Source of the DNA: Stentor roeselii
Taxonomy: Eukaryota; Ciliophora; Heterotrichea; Heterotrichida; Stentoridae
Length of the DNA stretch: 64,000 nt
Assembly (NCBI GenBank): GCA_006503475.1
Contig: RSEH01000044.1
Coordinates: 124,001-188,000, forward strand
Direction: 5' to 3'
The position numbers and the translations under genes were made by a program. A model generated the notes under the pieces. The model was not told where the DNA came from. It worked only from the letters and a program-made list of their open reading frames with translations, and did not search any database. Every line of letters starts with the position of its first letter. Positions within the stretch are counted from its first letter, which is position 1. Shown in pieces: positions 25,010 to 34,403 of the stretch.

Positions 25010-26654
25010 GGGCTGAAGCATTCACCTGAGAAATTCTAAGAGGCATCAAAGCGATCATTTCATCACAGATCTTGATTTGTTCATTCAAGTCTGGAACTTT
25101 CGACGAATATTTCCCTGATTTCGTGTCATTTAGATATTTGTGAATTTTCTCATACCATCTAAAACTTTTTTCCATATATCCAACTCTAACCCGATTATCA
25201 ACATCTTCAAGTTTGCTATAAACCCTTGCAACTCCAAACATCAAATTAAGACAACTCTGAATAATATCCTTTGCAGAGTCATCATTCATATCAAATTTCG
25301 AAATAAACTCAATCATTTCCACATGTTTTTCAATGCAAGTTAAGGCATAAGGATTAGCAGCTGAGTGTTTTTCAAGTCTTTTCTGTTCTTTCTTCTGTGA
25401 ATTAGCCGCAGTGGCTTTGACTTCATAAATATCAAGATAAATAGAGCAGACTTCATTCATAAGGTGCTGCCAAAGAGTTCCATAGCTTTGTTTATTGATT
25501 TCTTTTGTGAAGTTCTCAATGAGTTCCAGTCTTCTGTTGAGCATTGCCAAGACACGTGCATCAGAGCTATCAAAATAACAAAGCGCTTTATAAAGCGCGC
25601 TGATATCCTTCTTCATTTCAATATGTTCAGTGACGTACCCGTCAATCACGAAGTACTCTAAAGCGACTTTAAAATGAGAGTTCGCGACTTTAAACAATTC
25701 TTTCGCCGCTTCTAAGTCCTTCGGGTAGACCAGTTGTGGGAACTTCGGAGGCAACATGGACAAACTCAGCAATTGGACGTTGATTTCTTCAGGGACTGGT
25801 TCTTTTTTACTGTCAGTTTGCACGGAAAGCTCGAGAAGTGAACGATAAGCGCGGCCTAACTGCATGTTGAGGGTGCTTCTCAGCTTTCGACGCTTTCCTG
25901 TCACGATGCTCAAACCGCATTCAAGGATGTACACGGCTTGCGCCATGTAGTTGTTTTCCACGTAGTACTCTGCCATGTTTATGCAGTTTATTGCCCAGTC
26001 TTTCATGTCGTAGTCACCGCTGATCATCTGACGTTTCAAGGTCTCTGCGCAGAAAGAAGCTGACTTGTGCTTGTCTCCCAGTTTTGAGTAGGCTTGAGCC
26101 ATGTAGAATAAGGTTAAAGTGTAGTTTTGCTCAGCTTTTCGAGGGTTCACTCCACCTTCGATTATGAAATGAAAAGAGGAATCGCCTTTTAGGTAGTCTT
26201 TGAAAAAGTGACTGAAGTCACCTTTGTGAATGGATTTTAAGGAGTTGTAGAGAGTTGAAGCTTTGTTGAAGTAGTCCATTCCGGCGTCGTTTTCACCACG
26301 GTTGCATCTTAGGATGCCTAAAGCGTTTAGGACATCCTGGAAAGTATTGACATACTTAGCTCTATAATTCCCAGGCAAGGAAAGCAGCAATTCCAAACAC
26401 CTCGAGTAATGTTTTTCACTTTCCGTAATTTCTTCAGTCTCAAAATGATTAACCCCCAAGATATACTCGATCAAAGCTTCAGCTGCTCGACTAGGTTCAT
26501 CACTGAGTTTAATTCTTTCATGCGCCATTAAATTCTGCAGCATTTCCCTGGCAGCGTATTTATGTTCATAAGGCCTTGACTCCTGAGCTGGTTTTCCCAT
26601 CAAATAATCCACTTTTTCCAAAGTTTCCTGGAAGACTGAATAGAAAAATTCCAT
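25002..26654 (-). CDS. KIFBP: KIF-binding protein (KIF1-binding protein family)
   Basis: 550 residues of TPR-like helical repeats. Diagnostic blocks are YILGVNHFETEEITESEKHY, NALGILRCNRGENDAG, TLTLFYMAQAYSKLGDKHKS, FVIDGYVTEHIEMKKDISAL and the closing ICDEMIALMPLRISQV. KIFBP binds motor domains of some kinesins, blocks microtubule attachment and affects axonal and ciliary transport. Its neighbour CFAP97 is also ciliary; their stop codons overlap tail to tail. The ATG lies 8 bp from the divergent ATG of the coiled-coil gene at 26663. Confidence 0.92.
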   Translation of the reverse strand: MEFFYSVFQETLEKVDYLMGKPAQESRPYEHKYAAREMLQNLMAHERIKLSDEPSRAAEALIEYILGVNHFETEEITESEKHYSRCLELLLSLPGNYRAKYVNTFQDVLNALGILRCNRGENDAGMDYFNKASTLYNSLKSIHKGDFSHFFKDYLKGDSSFHFIIEGGVNPRKAEQNYTLTLFYMAQAYSKLGDKHKSASFCAETLKRQMISGDYDMKDWAINCINMAEYYVENNYMAQAVYILECGLSIVTGKRRKLRSTLNMQLGRAYRSLLELSVQTDSKKEPVPEEINVQLLSLSMLPPKFPQLVYPKDLEAAKELFKVANSHFKVALEYFVIDGYVTEHIEMKKDISALYKALCYFDSSDARVLAMLNRRLELIENFTKEINKQSYGTLWQHLMNEVCSIYLDIYEVKATAANSQKKEQKRLEKHSAANPYALTCIEKHVEMIEFISKFDMNDDSAKDIIQSCLNLMFGVARVYSKLEDVDNRVRVGYMEKSFRWYEKIHKYLNDTKSGKYSSKVPDLNEQIKICDEMIALMPLRISQVNASAPI

Positions 26655-26662
26655 TTATAACA
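26655..26662. promoter_or_regulatory. 8-bp gap between divergent starts
   Basis: TTATAACA separates the KIFBP ATG from the ATG of the coiled-coil gene. Like the other two micro-gaps it contains TATA and leaves no room for conventional separate promoters. Confidence 0.55.
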
Positions 26663-27112
26663 ATGGAAAGGAAAAAAGGTGGAAAAAGTCACTTGAAAGA
26701 TCTTTGTAAAGAAGACAAAGCGAAAATTGGAGAGTTAATTGAAAAAATCGCTTCAGAGAAAAAGCAAAAACTTGCTTTTAAAGAAGAAAATGACTTGTTG
26801 AAGATTGAGATTGAAAAATTGAGAACTGAAAAAAATCAGGTCGTGTTGGAAAAAGAGAGGGTTTTGGTTAAACTTGATAAATGCATGGATTTGTTGAAAA
26901 ATTTGCAGGTTAAGCAGGGACCTCAGGTGGTTGATGTTTATACTCAGACCTTTGAGAAGAGGAATGATGTTGAGATGGGCTGGAAGGATCAACACATTTT
27001 TGATGATAAATTTTTTAAACTTGTGGAAGATATTGAAATGCAGCAGGGAGAAATTGATGATCCCTTGTTGATTAAGATTGTTCAGGAAATGGAGTTTTCG
27101 GATTTTGAATGA
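26663..27112 (+). CDS. Small coiled-coil protein, unknown
   Basis: 149 residues, MERKKGGKSHLKDLCKEDK... The ATG at 26663 is chosen because the longer upstream frame would overlap the start of KIFBP. Lys/Glu-rich heptads span residues 15-85, followed by an acidic C-terminus (DDPLLIKIVQEMEFSDFE). It ends in TGA, one of the genes showing that TGA is a stop here. The family was not recognised. Confidence 0.65.
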   Translation: MERKKGGKSHLKDLCKEDKAKIGELIEKIASEKKQKLAFKEENDLLKIEIEKLRTEKNQVVLEKERVLVKLDKCMDLLKNLQVKQGPQVVDVYTQTFEKRNDVEMGWKDQHIFDDKFFKLVEDIEMQQGEIDDPLLIKIVQEMEFSDFE

Positions 27113-27183
27113 TGTAGGTTGGGAAGTAGTGTGGAGTAAGATCATCACTTAATAACAATAAAATCATCCAGCCTACTCTGAAA

Positions 27184-27792
27184 ATGGAAACCCTAAGCAC
27201 ACACTTAAGATCCTTCTTATCTCATAAGGGCCAGAACTTTTTATTCATCCGAACAGGAGAAAGTGTTTCAAACCTGGCAGGGACCTTAGCAGGCTGGACA
27301 GACAGCAAGTTATCTGACTACGGCAAAAAGCAATCAAATTTACTTTACTCAAGTTTTCATGAATTTCTTCCAGTTTTTTCATCATTTACAAGTTCAGATC
27401 TGACTAGAGCAGTCAGTACTTTACAGATGAGTACTTTGTATCGAGTGCCTTTCACTCAAGATGAACTTTTAAGGGAAATCTTTTATGGCGACCATGAAGG
27501 AGAACACTTTGATAGTATGAGTGAAGAGTTTCGAAATAAAATCAATTCTATGGAGTATCATGCCCCGAATGGCGAAAGCTGGGCTATGGTTAGGAGACGA
27601 GCTTTGAAGTTTTTACAGAGTAAGGGAACTGGGAATCATTTTATTGTTAGCCATGGAGGGCTTATTTGTACTCTTACTTATGGTTTAGGATTAACTGATG
27701 TGCTACCTAATGCTTCAGTTGCAGGTCTTAAGATGGACGGAGAACTGAAATTAGACTTTACATGGAACTGCCCAGAAATATTAAATAAGTAA
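27184..27792 (+). CDS. Histidine-phosphatase (phosphoglycerate mutase) fold protein, RHG motif changed to RTG
   Basis: 202 residues. The fold is clear: LFIRTGESVSN at the start, GWTDSKLSDYGKKQ, SSDLTRAVSTLQM, the acid-base region REIFYGDHEG, GESWAMVRRR and IVSHGGLICTL. In active members the first motif is RHGES, whose His becomes phosphorylated; here codon ACA gives Thr (RTGES). The second His (SHGG) and the Glu region remain. A binding or regulatory pseudoenzyme is the simplest reading. It is related by pattern to TIGAR/cofactor-dependent PGAM phosphatases. Confidence 0.85.
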   Translation: METLSTHLRSFLSHKGQNFLFIRTGESVSNLAGTLAGWTDSKLSDYGKKQSNLLYSSFHEFLPVFSSFTSSDLTRAVSTLQMSTLYRVPFTQDELLREIFYGDHEGEHFDSMSEEFRNKINSMEYHAPNGESWAMVRRRALKFLQSKGTGNHFIVSHGGLICTLTYGLGLTDVLPNASVAGLKMDGELKLDFTWNCPEILNK

Positions 27793-28408
27793 TAGTCCAA
27801 ATTATTATTTAGATTAAGGGGGATACTTATTAAAATAGCCTATTCTTAAATCAAAATCAAGAATCTGTTGATTTTCGATTTTTGAATTAGTTTAACCATC
27901 TTCATCAATTGATTGATTTAAATAAAGTATATGCAATTACGATCAATTATCTATAATTCGTCGGAATCCTCATTTTCATCTCAATTCATCTGATTCAATA
28001 ACTCAAGAAGATCAAAAAATCAAAAAAATGTAGCTCGTATAAAAATCAGCAACCAAAACCCAGCCCTTTATATTTCTCAAGACATTTCCAGCACCTCGAT
28101 TGAATCAAAGATAATTTCAATTTTCTAAAATATTTTTTGAATGAGTAGTTCAGACACTCTACAGCCAAAAGATAGTCAATCTAAAATCTCTTCATTTATT
28201 TCAATATTTACATCACAACTATCATATATTGAAACTTTTTCACAAATGTAGATTTCATCACTTGAATTAAATTCCATGTCTTTCAAGAACTTGGTTAAAA
28301 ATCTTATCAGGTGTAAGTAAATTTTAGTGCAATATCTTAACAATTCTTGAAACACCTCTATAGTTGCAAGCCTTCGACTTTTAATCGTTTATAGAAATAG
28401 TTTTATAA
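27793..28408. other. 616-bp intergenic spacer without a recognisable gene
   Basis: The longest gene-free stretch in the window. It is AT-rich with stops in all frames. The only ATG frame of note (28141-28251, 36 codons, MSSSDTLQPK...) shows no family pattern. No repeat or RNA gene was recognised. It could carry the promoter of the pseudokinase gene or decayed coding sequence. Confidence 0.5.
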
Positions 28409-29245
28409 ATGAATTCGTCCCTTGAATCAAATGAAAAATCAATCATTATTGATGGACAGACCCAAGATCAAAAAAACTTCATTCGTAAGGTGCTCTCAAT
28501 TCTCCCTGAAAACTCGAATAAAGAAGACTCAGATCTAATCAGATCTTTAGAACATTCACTTGTGGTTAAGATTTCATCCTTTCATATTTTACCCCAGGGT
28601 TTAACAGCAGAGGTTTCTGGCAGGTTATATGAGATGATCTTGACAACTTCAATTAATTCCATTCAAGATTTTTCAGTGAAAGTCCTCGTGTCACATGATT
28701 GCATCATAAAAGTCATTGGCTTTATTGAGTACCAAGACCAGGTCTTTTATTTGCAGGAAGATTTGCCAGTTTCATTGAAAACATCCATGTCGAGCAGGAC
28801 TTTAAACTGGAAAAAAGTTTTTCTTGGACTGGTTTCAGCTGTGATTCTTTTACAGTCAAAAGGAATCAATTCTGCTGCTCTTGACCCTGACATGCTTGTT
28901 TTTGATAAAACCAGAGGAGCGGTGATTAAGTTTCTTGATGCTTATCATCTACAAAAAGTAAACTATTTGGCTCCGGAGTTTATTTTTTTTAAACAAGTTA
29001 ACCAGGAGAGTAATGTTTGGACACTTGGATGTCTTTTAGTGTTCTTAGTCACTGGAGAAGACCCTTTTGGGGAGTTAATGGGTCATGAGATCGGAGTGAA
29101 ATTATTGGAAAAGGAAACTATTTCTCAGATGATAGAGAAAAGAGAGTTGAAACCTTTCAGAGAGATCTTGAAGTCTGTCTTTAAGATAAAGCAAAGCAAA
29201 AGATTAAGAATCGATGAGCTATTTCAAAGAATCCAGCAATGCTAA
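28409..29245 (+). CDS. Pseudokinase (degenerate protein kinase)
   Basis: 278 residues, a small kinase fold. Recognisable pieces are CIIKVIGFIEYQDQVFYLQE in the N-lobe, the YLAPEFIF (APE) motif, and NVWTLGCLLVFLVTGEDPFG for the DxWSxGxxL helix. The catalytic loop HRDLKPEN is replaced by SAALDPDM, so the catalytic Asp, Lys and Asn are gone, and DFG reads DAY. No glycine-rich loop is clear. Phosphotransfer is unlikely; a scaffold or allosteric role is inferred. Confidence 0.75.
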   Translation: MNSSLESNEKSIIIDGQTQDQKNFIRKVLSILPENSNKEDSDLIRSLEHSLVVKISSFHILPQGLTAEVSGRLYEMILTTSINSIQDFSVKVLVSHDCIIKVIGFIEYQDQVFYLQEDLPVSLKTSMSSRTLNWKKVFLGLVSAVILLQSKGINSAALDPDMLVFDKTRGAVIKFLDAYHLQKVNYLAPEFIFFKQVNQESNVWTLGCLLVFLVTGEDPFGELMGHEIGVKLLEKETISQMIEKRELKPFREILKSVFKIKQSKRLRIDELFQRIQQC

Positions 29246-29429
29246 TCATTTTTATTACCTTTCAAAAGGCCTAGAGTTAAACCAGATAGGACTGTAAATA
29301 ATTAGTTTAGAAATTCATAGAAAAATCCTTATCACCAAAAATTTCTATTCTTTTCCACCTTAATCTCTACTCCAATCATCTCACGAAAATCATCATTTCA
29401 AAACAATAATCAACTAATTCTAATTTGAT

Positions 29430-30659
29430 ATGAGAATTTTCAGATATATCTCACAAATGGATCCTCAAAAGCGACAGAAACGTGAGATTCAATGGCCTTT
29501 ACAATTCGAGGTCGAGGCGAACTACGGTGCAGCGCGCGCAAGTAAGATGACTCTTCCGCATGGCACTGTAATGACCCCAGTTTACATGCCAGTGGGCACG
29601 AAAGGAGCTATTAAAGGTATCACGTATTCTGAAATGAATTCTCTTGGATGTTCTATTCTCTTGTCGAATACTTATCATTTGGGAAACTTTCCTGGAACTG
29701 ATGTTTTGGACTCGTTTTCGGGACTTCATCGTTTTGAAGGATGGTCTGGAAATATTTTAACTGATTCTGGAGGGTTTCAGATGGTCTCGCTTTTGAAACT
29801 TGCGAATATTACTGAAGATGGGGTTGAGTTTCAGAGTCCTACTGATGGATCGATGATGTTGTTGACTCCTGAGGAGTCGATTAGGATTCAGAATTCTATT
29901 GGAGGTGATATTATGATGGCTTTGGATGATGTGACCAACCCACTGTCAACATCCGAACGATTAGAAGAAGCCTGCCACAGGACCACTCGATGGATTGACC
30001 GGTGCATATCGGCTCATAAGCCAAAACATCCACAAAACTTATTCGGAATCATTCAAGGCGGACTTGACTTCAAACTTCGGGACATCAGTTTAGAAGGACT
30101 TATTAGTAAAGACCTTCCTGGATATGCCATCGGGGGTCTTTGCGGAGGTGAAGAAAAAGATGCCTTTTGGAAAATTGTCTTGCATTGCACTCAGAAGCTC
30201 CCTGCTAATAAGCCGAGATATGTCATGGGTGTCGGGTACCCAGTTGACTTGGTTGTTTGTGCTTGTTTAGGAGCTGATATGTTTGACTGTGTTTTTCCGA
30301 CTAGGACTGCGAGGTTTGGGCAAGTTTTCACGAAAAAAGGATTTTTGAAACTTAATAAGAAGTCCATGATGCTTGATTTATCTCCCATTGATGAGGACTG
30401 TACATGTCCCACCTGCCAAAAATTTTCAAAAAGTTTTCTAAGCCAAGGTCTTCACAATGAAGAAAGCATTTGTTCACTTCTCAGCATCCACAACATCCAC
30501 TTTTTATTCACAACAATGAAATCACTTCGACAGTCCATAATCGACCAAAGTCTTGCTTCATTTGTGAAGAACTTCATGATAAGTTGGTTCCATTCATATG
30601 AAAACGTTCCGAGTTGGGTGACTGACGCTTTGAAAGCAGTAAAAATCGACATAAGTTAA
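29430..30659 (+). CDS. QTRT1: Queuine tRNA-ribosyltransferase catalytic subunit (TGT)
   Basis: 409 residues; a second ATG at codon 10 (MDPQKRQKRE) is an alternative start. The TGT barrel shows ILTDSGGFQMVSL with the active-site Asp, GGDIMMALDDVTNP, GYAIGGLCGGEEKDAFW, MGVGYPVDLV, the nucleophile region CLGADMFDCVFPTRTAR and a zinc site starting CTCPTC. It exchanges guanine for queuine at position 34 of GUN-anticodon tRNAs. The stop is 3 bp from the THOC1-like ATG. Confidence 0.95.
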   Translation: MRIFRYISQMDPQKRQKREIQWPLQFEVEANYGAARASKMTLPHGTVMTPVYMPVGTKGAIKGITYSEMNSLGCSILLSNTYHLGNFPGTDVLDSFSGLHRFEGWSGNILTDSGGFQMVSLLKLANITEDGVEFQSPTDGSMMLLTPEESIRIQNSIGGDIMMALDDVTNPLSTSERLEEACHRTTRWIDRCISAHKPKHPQNLFGIIQGGLDFKLRDISLEGLISKDLPGYAIGGLCGGEEKDAFWKIVLHCTQKLPANKPRYVMGVGYPVDLVVCACLGADMFDCVFPTRTARFGQVFTKKGFLKLNKKSMMLDLSPIDEDCTCPTCQKFSKSFLSQGLHNEESICSLLSIHNIHFLFTTMKSLRQSIIDQSLASFVKNFMISWFHSYENVPSWVTDALKAVKIDIS

Positions 30660-30662
30660 TAA

Positions 30663-32084
30663 ATGGAAAACTTTGGCTACGACTTTTTCATTGGAAATGA
30701 TTTGGAAATCGTCAAGTCAGTCCTGCAAGATGGAGAAGAAGATTTGGTCATTTTTGAGTTAATGAAGCTCAGTCCTAAGATCATTAATAATTTTTACTCT
30801 TTTTCTAATCCTGAACCTGTTCATAAACTTTGCAAGATTTGTGAATGGCTTCAGCTTAGTCGAACTTATGATGAATGCAAGATTTTGAATGTTTTGGAAG
30901 ATGTTTTGACTTGCATTGATTCTCAGTCACTGCCTGAGTACCTGAACTACTTAGAAACTGCGACCAAGAACATCAAGAAGAAAGAAAATGAAAACAAATG
31001 CCGAAGCATCGTTCTGAGAATATGCAACAGTCTTTTCAAAAGACTAGGAAAAAAAGAGCACAAGCCTACAAGAACAGCTCTTCATGCGATAATTGTGAAT
31101 TGCATGGGAACAGTGACCGAGCGATCAGGTGTTAACTTCCGTGGGCAGTTTTCAGTAAAAAAATTCAAAAATGTAGCGATTTGTGATAGTCTTTTTTCAA
31201 GAGTTTATCAGGCCTTGCTTTGTGCTAGAGACCCTTTCGTCTTTATTCGAGACACTTCGAAAATGGATAGAATTATTGAAAATATTGAAAAGTTGATTGA
31301 TGATTTGGTTGATTGTAATACTTCTGATAATCAATGTCTTTGCTTCACACCTATTGAAGAGATTTTTGACTTGCAGGTCAAGGATAAGGACTTTTTTGTG
31401 TATTTTTTGAGTTCTTTGGCTCTGATGAGCCAAACTTTGTTAAAACCTTCGACCAAATCCCAAGAAACAGCACTAGTATTAAGTGAAACCCAGAAAGCAA
31501 AGCTAAACTCAATAATCTCCAGATCAAAACAACTAATCGAAAAAGTAAACCCAACCTATTTAAAAAACTTTGAAAAACTAATCGAAAACGAATCAAATTG
31601 GGTAAACTGGAAATGGAACAAATGTTTTTCATTCGAAAAACCTGCAATCGACGAGTTCGCAAAAGAAATCCAAGTCGAGCTAGAAGATGGAGAAGTTGAA
31701 AGTGAAGAAGCAATAATCGAAAAGCCTCAGCCTTTATTTGAACCAGCAGAGACTGAGCCTAATCTTCAAAATTTCGTGACAAGAGTTTTAGTTGACCTTG
31801 ACCCTGACGAAGGAATAGAAGATGAGTACAAGTCTGTAAATGATCCTGTCTTTTCATGGAGGTTTTTAAGAATGGTTTCCTTTTCAAAAATAGAAGAGCT
31901 TTCAAATGACAGCAAGCCAAACATCGAAGCAATCGCTGGGAAGTTAAAACAGAATTTCAACGGTCAAAACTTAGAAAATCACTTAAATCAGGAAGAAGCT
32001 CCAGAGCTTCCTCAGAAAAGAAGCAACAGTATCAGTAGTTCAGGATCAAAACATTCAAAACTTTCAAAGCATTCTGAGAATTAA
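30663..32084 (+). CDS. THOC1: THO complex subunit 1 (THOC1/Hpr1)
   Basis: 473 residues. Family signatures are RSIVLRICNSLFKRLGKKEH, the VTERSGVNFRGQFSVKKF stretch, YQALLCARDPFVF and ESNWVNWKWNKCFSF, each matching THOC1 in order. THO couples transcription elongation with mRNP packaging and export in the nucleus. The C-terminal 100 residues are acidic and Ser-rich (KRSNSISSSGSKHSK) and probably disordered. It starts after TTAATAA, 3 bp after the TGT gene. Confidence 0.85.
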   Translation: MENFGYDFFIGNDLEIVKSVLQDGEEDLVIFELMKLSPKIINNFYSFSNPEPVHKLCKICEWLQLSRTYDECKILNVLEDVLTCIDSQSLPEYLNYLETATKNIKKKENENKCRSIVLRICNSLFKRLGKKEHKPTRTALHAIIVNCMGTVTERSGVNFRGQFSVKKFKNVAICDSLFSRVYQALLCARDPFVFIRDTSKMDRIIENIEKLIDDLVDCNTSDNQCLCFTPIEEIFDLQVKDKDFFVYFLSSLALMSQTLLKPSTKSQETALVLSETQKAKLNSIISRSKQLIEKVNPTYLKNFEKLIENESNWVNWKWNKCFSFEKPAIDEFAKEIQVELEDGEVESEEAIIEKPQPLFEPAETEPNLQNFVTRVLVDLDPDEGIEDEYKSVNDPVFSWRFLRMVSFSKIEELSNDSKPNIEAIAGKLKQNFNGQNLENHLNQEEAPELPQKRSNSISSSGSKHSKLSKHSEN

Positions 32085-32214
32085 ATCATTTTAGATGTTA
32101 AGGTCTTTAGCTTAAAATAATAGTAAGTGGAAATAATGATAGTTTCAAAATTTCTGGATTTGTAAAAAAACTCGTTAATCTTATTTTAATAAATCTCTCA
32201 TCGATTAAGTAATA

Positions 32215-33681
32215 ATGGGATGCGTATCAAAAGGAGCACAAACAATAAAACCTCAGACCGGTCTTCAAATGTTAAAAGTAAATCCAAGCATGTTCATCAA
32301 AGAACACGGCGACCAGTTCCTCTCAGACTACGAACTTTTAGAAAAACTTGGATCAGGAGCCTTTGCATCTGTTTTCAAATGCAGAGAAAGACTCTCCAAC
32401 TCAATCCAAGCGGTGAAAATAGTAAAAAAAAGCAGTTTAACGAAGCAACACGTAAACTTTTCCAACAAACTTCAAGAAATCCAAGTCCTTAAACGTTTAG
32501 ACCACCCAAACATCATAAAACTCTTCAAAGGTTACGAAGACGATAAAAACTTCTACATTGTGATGGAATTCTGCACAGGCGGGGAACTCTTCAAACGAAT
32601 AACAGAAAAATACACCTTCACCGAAACTCAAATCGCAAGAATAATGAACCAGATCTTTTCAGCAGTTGTTTACTTCCACTCACAAAAAATCATTCACCGT
32701 GATTTAAAACCTGAAAATTTGTTGATTGAAGGAGACTCTGAAGAACTTGTTATAAAAGTTGGAGATTTCGGGAATTCAGCGATTTTTGACCTGAAAACGA
32801 AAATTTCAGGAATTTTCGGATCGCTTTTTTACCTTGCCCCGGAAGTTTTAGAGAATAAGTATAACGAAAAATGTGATGAATGGAGCTGTGGGATTATTTT
32901 GTATATTTTGTTGTCGGGTCGTCCGCCTTTTATTGGAAAAAATGAGTCGGAGATTGTTCATAATGTTAGGTATGGGATTTTAATGACTGAAGGAAGTCAT
33001 TTTAACAGAGTTTCTAGAGAAGCGAAGGATTTGATTCATAGACTGCTTGATAGGAACTTGGAAAATAGGATCACTGCTGGTGAAAGTTTGAATCATCCTT
33101 GGATGAAACGATTTCTTAAACAGGAAATGGTTTCAGATACTGTTTTAAGCAATGTTTTGGAAAATTTGTGCACTTTTAATAATAAAGTCAAGTTGAAATC
33201 TGCTATTTTTACCTTTATTGCCACGCAGTGTGTCTCGCAGAAGGACCTGAAGGAATTGACTTATGCTTTTAAGGTACTTGATAATAATGGTGATGGAAAA
33301 GTGTCGAAAGATGAACTGCTCTCAATGTATAGGCAAAAGGCGAATTTCATTAACCCGGAAAAGGAAGTTGAAAAAATTATGCATCAGGTTGATGTGGATG
33401 GATCGGGATTTATTGATTATACTGAGTTTATACTGGCTAGTTTAAATAAAGACGTACTGCTTTCGAAGGAGAATCTGGAGAAAGCGTTTGCTTTATTTGA
33501 TAAGGATAGCAGTGGCCAAATCACCTCATCCGAAATAGCCGAAATTTTAAGTCAAGGTTCATCTCAAGACGACCCAATCTGGCAGGACATTTTAAAGCAA
33601 GTAGATAAAGACGGTAATGGTCAGATCGACATTCGTGAATTCCAATCCCTACTATTCGAAAGATATAATTCTTTAACTTAA
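32215..33681 (+). CDS. CDPK: Calcium-dependent protein kinase (CDPK)
   Basis: 488 residues. It starts MGCVSKG, a likely N-myristoylation (Gly2) and palmitoylation (Cys3) signal, so membrane attachment is expected. The kinase domain is intact: LGSGAFASVFKC, AVKIVKK, HRDLKPENLL, KVGDFG, YLAPEVLENKY. A junction (autoinhibitory) helix precedes four EF-hands: DNNGDGKVSKDE, DVDGSGFIDYTE, DKDSSGQITSSE and DKDGNGQIDIRE. All loops keep the calcium-binding Asp and Glu positions. Ca2+ binding should relieve inhibition. It may serve contractile or ciliary calcium responses. Confidence 0.96.
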   Translation: MGCVSKGAQTIKPQTGLQMLKVNPSMFIKEHGDQFLSDYELLEKLGSGAFASVFKCRERLSNSIQAVKIVKKSSLTKQHVNFSNKLQEIQVLKRLDHPNIIKLFKGYEDDKNFYIVMEFCTGGELFKRITEKYTFTETQIARIMNQIFSAVVYFHSQKIIHRDLKPENLLIEGDSEELVIKVGDFGNSAIFDLKTKISGIFGSLFYLAPEVLENKYNEKCDEWSCGIILYILLSGRPPFIGKNESEIVHNVRYGILMTEGSHFNRVSREAKDLIHRLLDRNLENRITAGESLNHPWMKRFLKQEMVSDTVLSNVLENLCTFNNKVKLKSAIFTFIATQCVSQKDLKELTYAFKVLDNNGDGKVSKDELLSMYRQKANFINPEKEVEKIMHQVDVDGSGFIDYTEFILASLNKDVLLSKENLEKAFALFDKDSSGQITSSEIAEILSQGSSQDDPIWQDILKQVDKDGNGQIDIREFQSLLFERYNSLT

Positions 33682-33692
33682 TACAAATAATT

Positions 33693-34358
33693 CTAGTTAG
33701 ACAAATAATGAGTGTGACTCTGAAGCAAATTTTCAATTTCTTCGAATTTATCTTGATAAATGTTTAATTTTCTTGAATTCAGTTTCAACTTCGAAGATTT
33801 ACAAGAACTTGAAATAGATTTTTGACTTTTAAGAATTTTTTCATGTTTGTATCTTTTTATTTTTTCTTTTTGTCGGTCAAAGTACTTTCTTCGGTTTATT
33901 TCTTGTGACTTTTGACGGGTTTTTTCTAGTTTTTTTTCTTTTGCAACTGCTTCGGCTATGGCAAGTTCGTTTTCAAGTTTTTTTTCTTTGTATTTTTGGA
34001 TACTTTCTTGGATTTCAAGTCGTTTTTTTACTTGTTTTGGGTTTTTGTAAAGCTTTTGAAGACTTGAAGTTAGCGCTTTTACACCGTCTTCTACTTGAGG
34101 GGTTACACTCCGGGCACTAGGGATTATAAAGGAGTGAAGGAAGTTCTTGAGATGGTTGCAGGGAACTTTTAATGTGCACTTAGGACATCGGCCTTGCCCT
34201 GCTAATTTTACCTTAGAAGAATTAGCAGCGGATTGAATATCTTCAAGTCGTTTTCGTCTAACAATCTGCGCAAGTTCTTCTGTCGAGAACCTAATAGCAT
34301 CTTCAATTAGATTATCTTCCACAAAGAAAGTCTTGATTTTACTTTTAAATTTTTGCAT
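33693..34358 (-). CDS. Basic coiled-coil protein, unknown
   Basis: 221 residues. The N-terminal 80 include a small Cys/His set (CPKCTLKVPCNH) that might bind a metal. The rest is a Lys/Glu/Arg-rich helix (QKYKEKKLENELAIAEAVAK) followed by a Ser/Lys tail. No family was recognised. It lies convergent to the CDPK gene with 11 bp between stops and divergent from the next gene with 45 bp. Confidence 0.65.
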   Translation of the reverse strand: MQKFKSKIKTFFVEDNLIEDAIRFSTEELAQIVRRKRLEDIQSAANSSKVKLAGQGRCPKCTLKVPCNHLKNFLHSFIIPSARSVTPQVEDGVKALTSSLQKLYKNPKQVKKRLEIQESIQKYKEKKLENELAIAEAVAKEKKLEKTRQKSQEINRRKYFDRQKEKIKRYKHEKILKSQKSISSSCKSSKLKLNSRKLNIYQDKFEEIENLLQSHTHYLSN

Positions 34359-34403
34359 GAAGATAATATAAAAATCTCTAAAATCACAAAGTGTTGAATA
34401 ATA

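Noticed and set aside
28141-28251. 36-codon ORF MSSSDTLQPK in the 616-bp spacer
   Set aside because: Too short, no family pattern, and no supporting start context.
27793-28408. Possible tRNA or structured RNA in the longest spacer
   Set aside because: I looked for T-loop-like GTTCGAAT-type words and paired arms and found none that hold together; tRNAscan or Infernal would be decisive.
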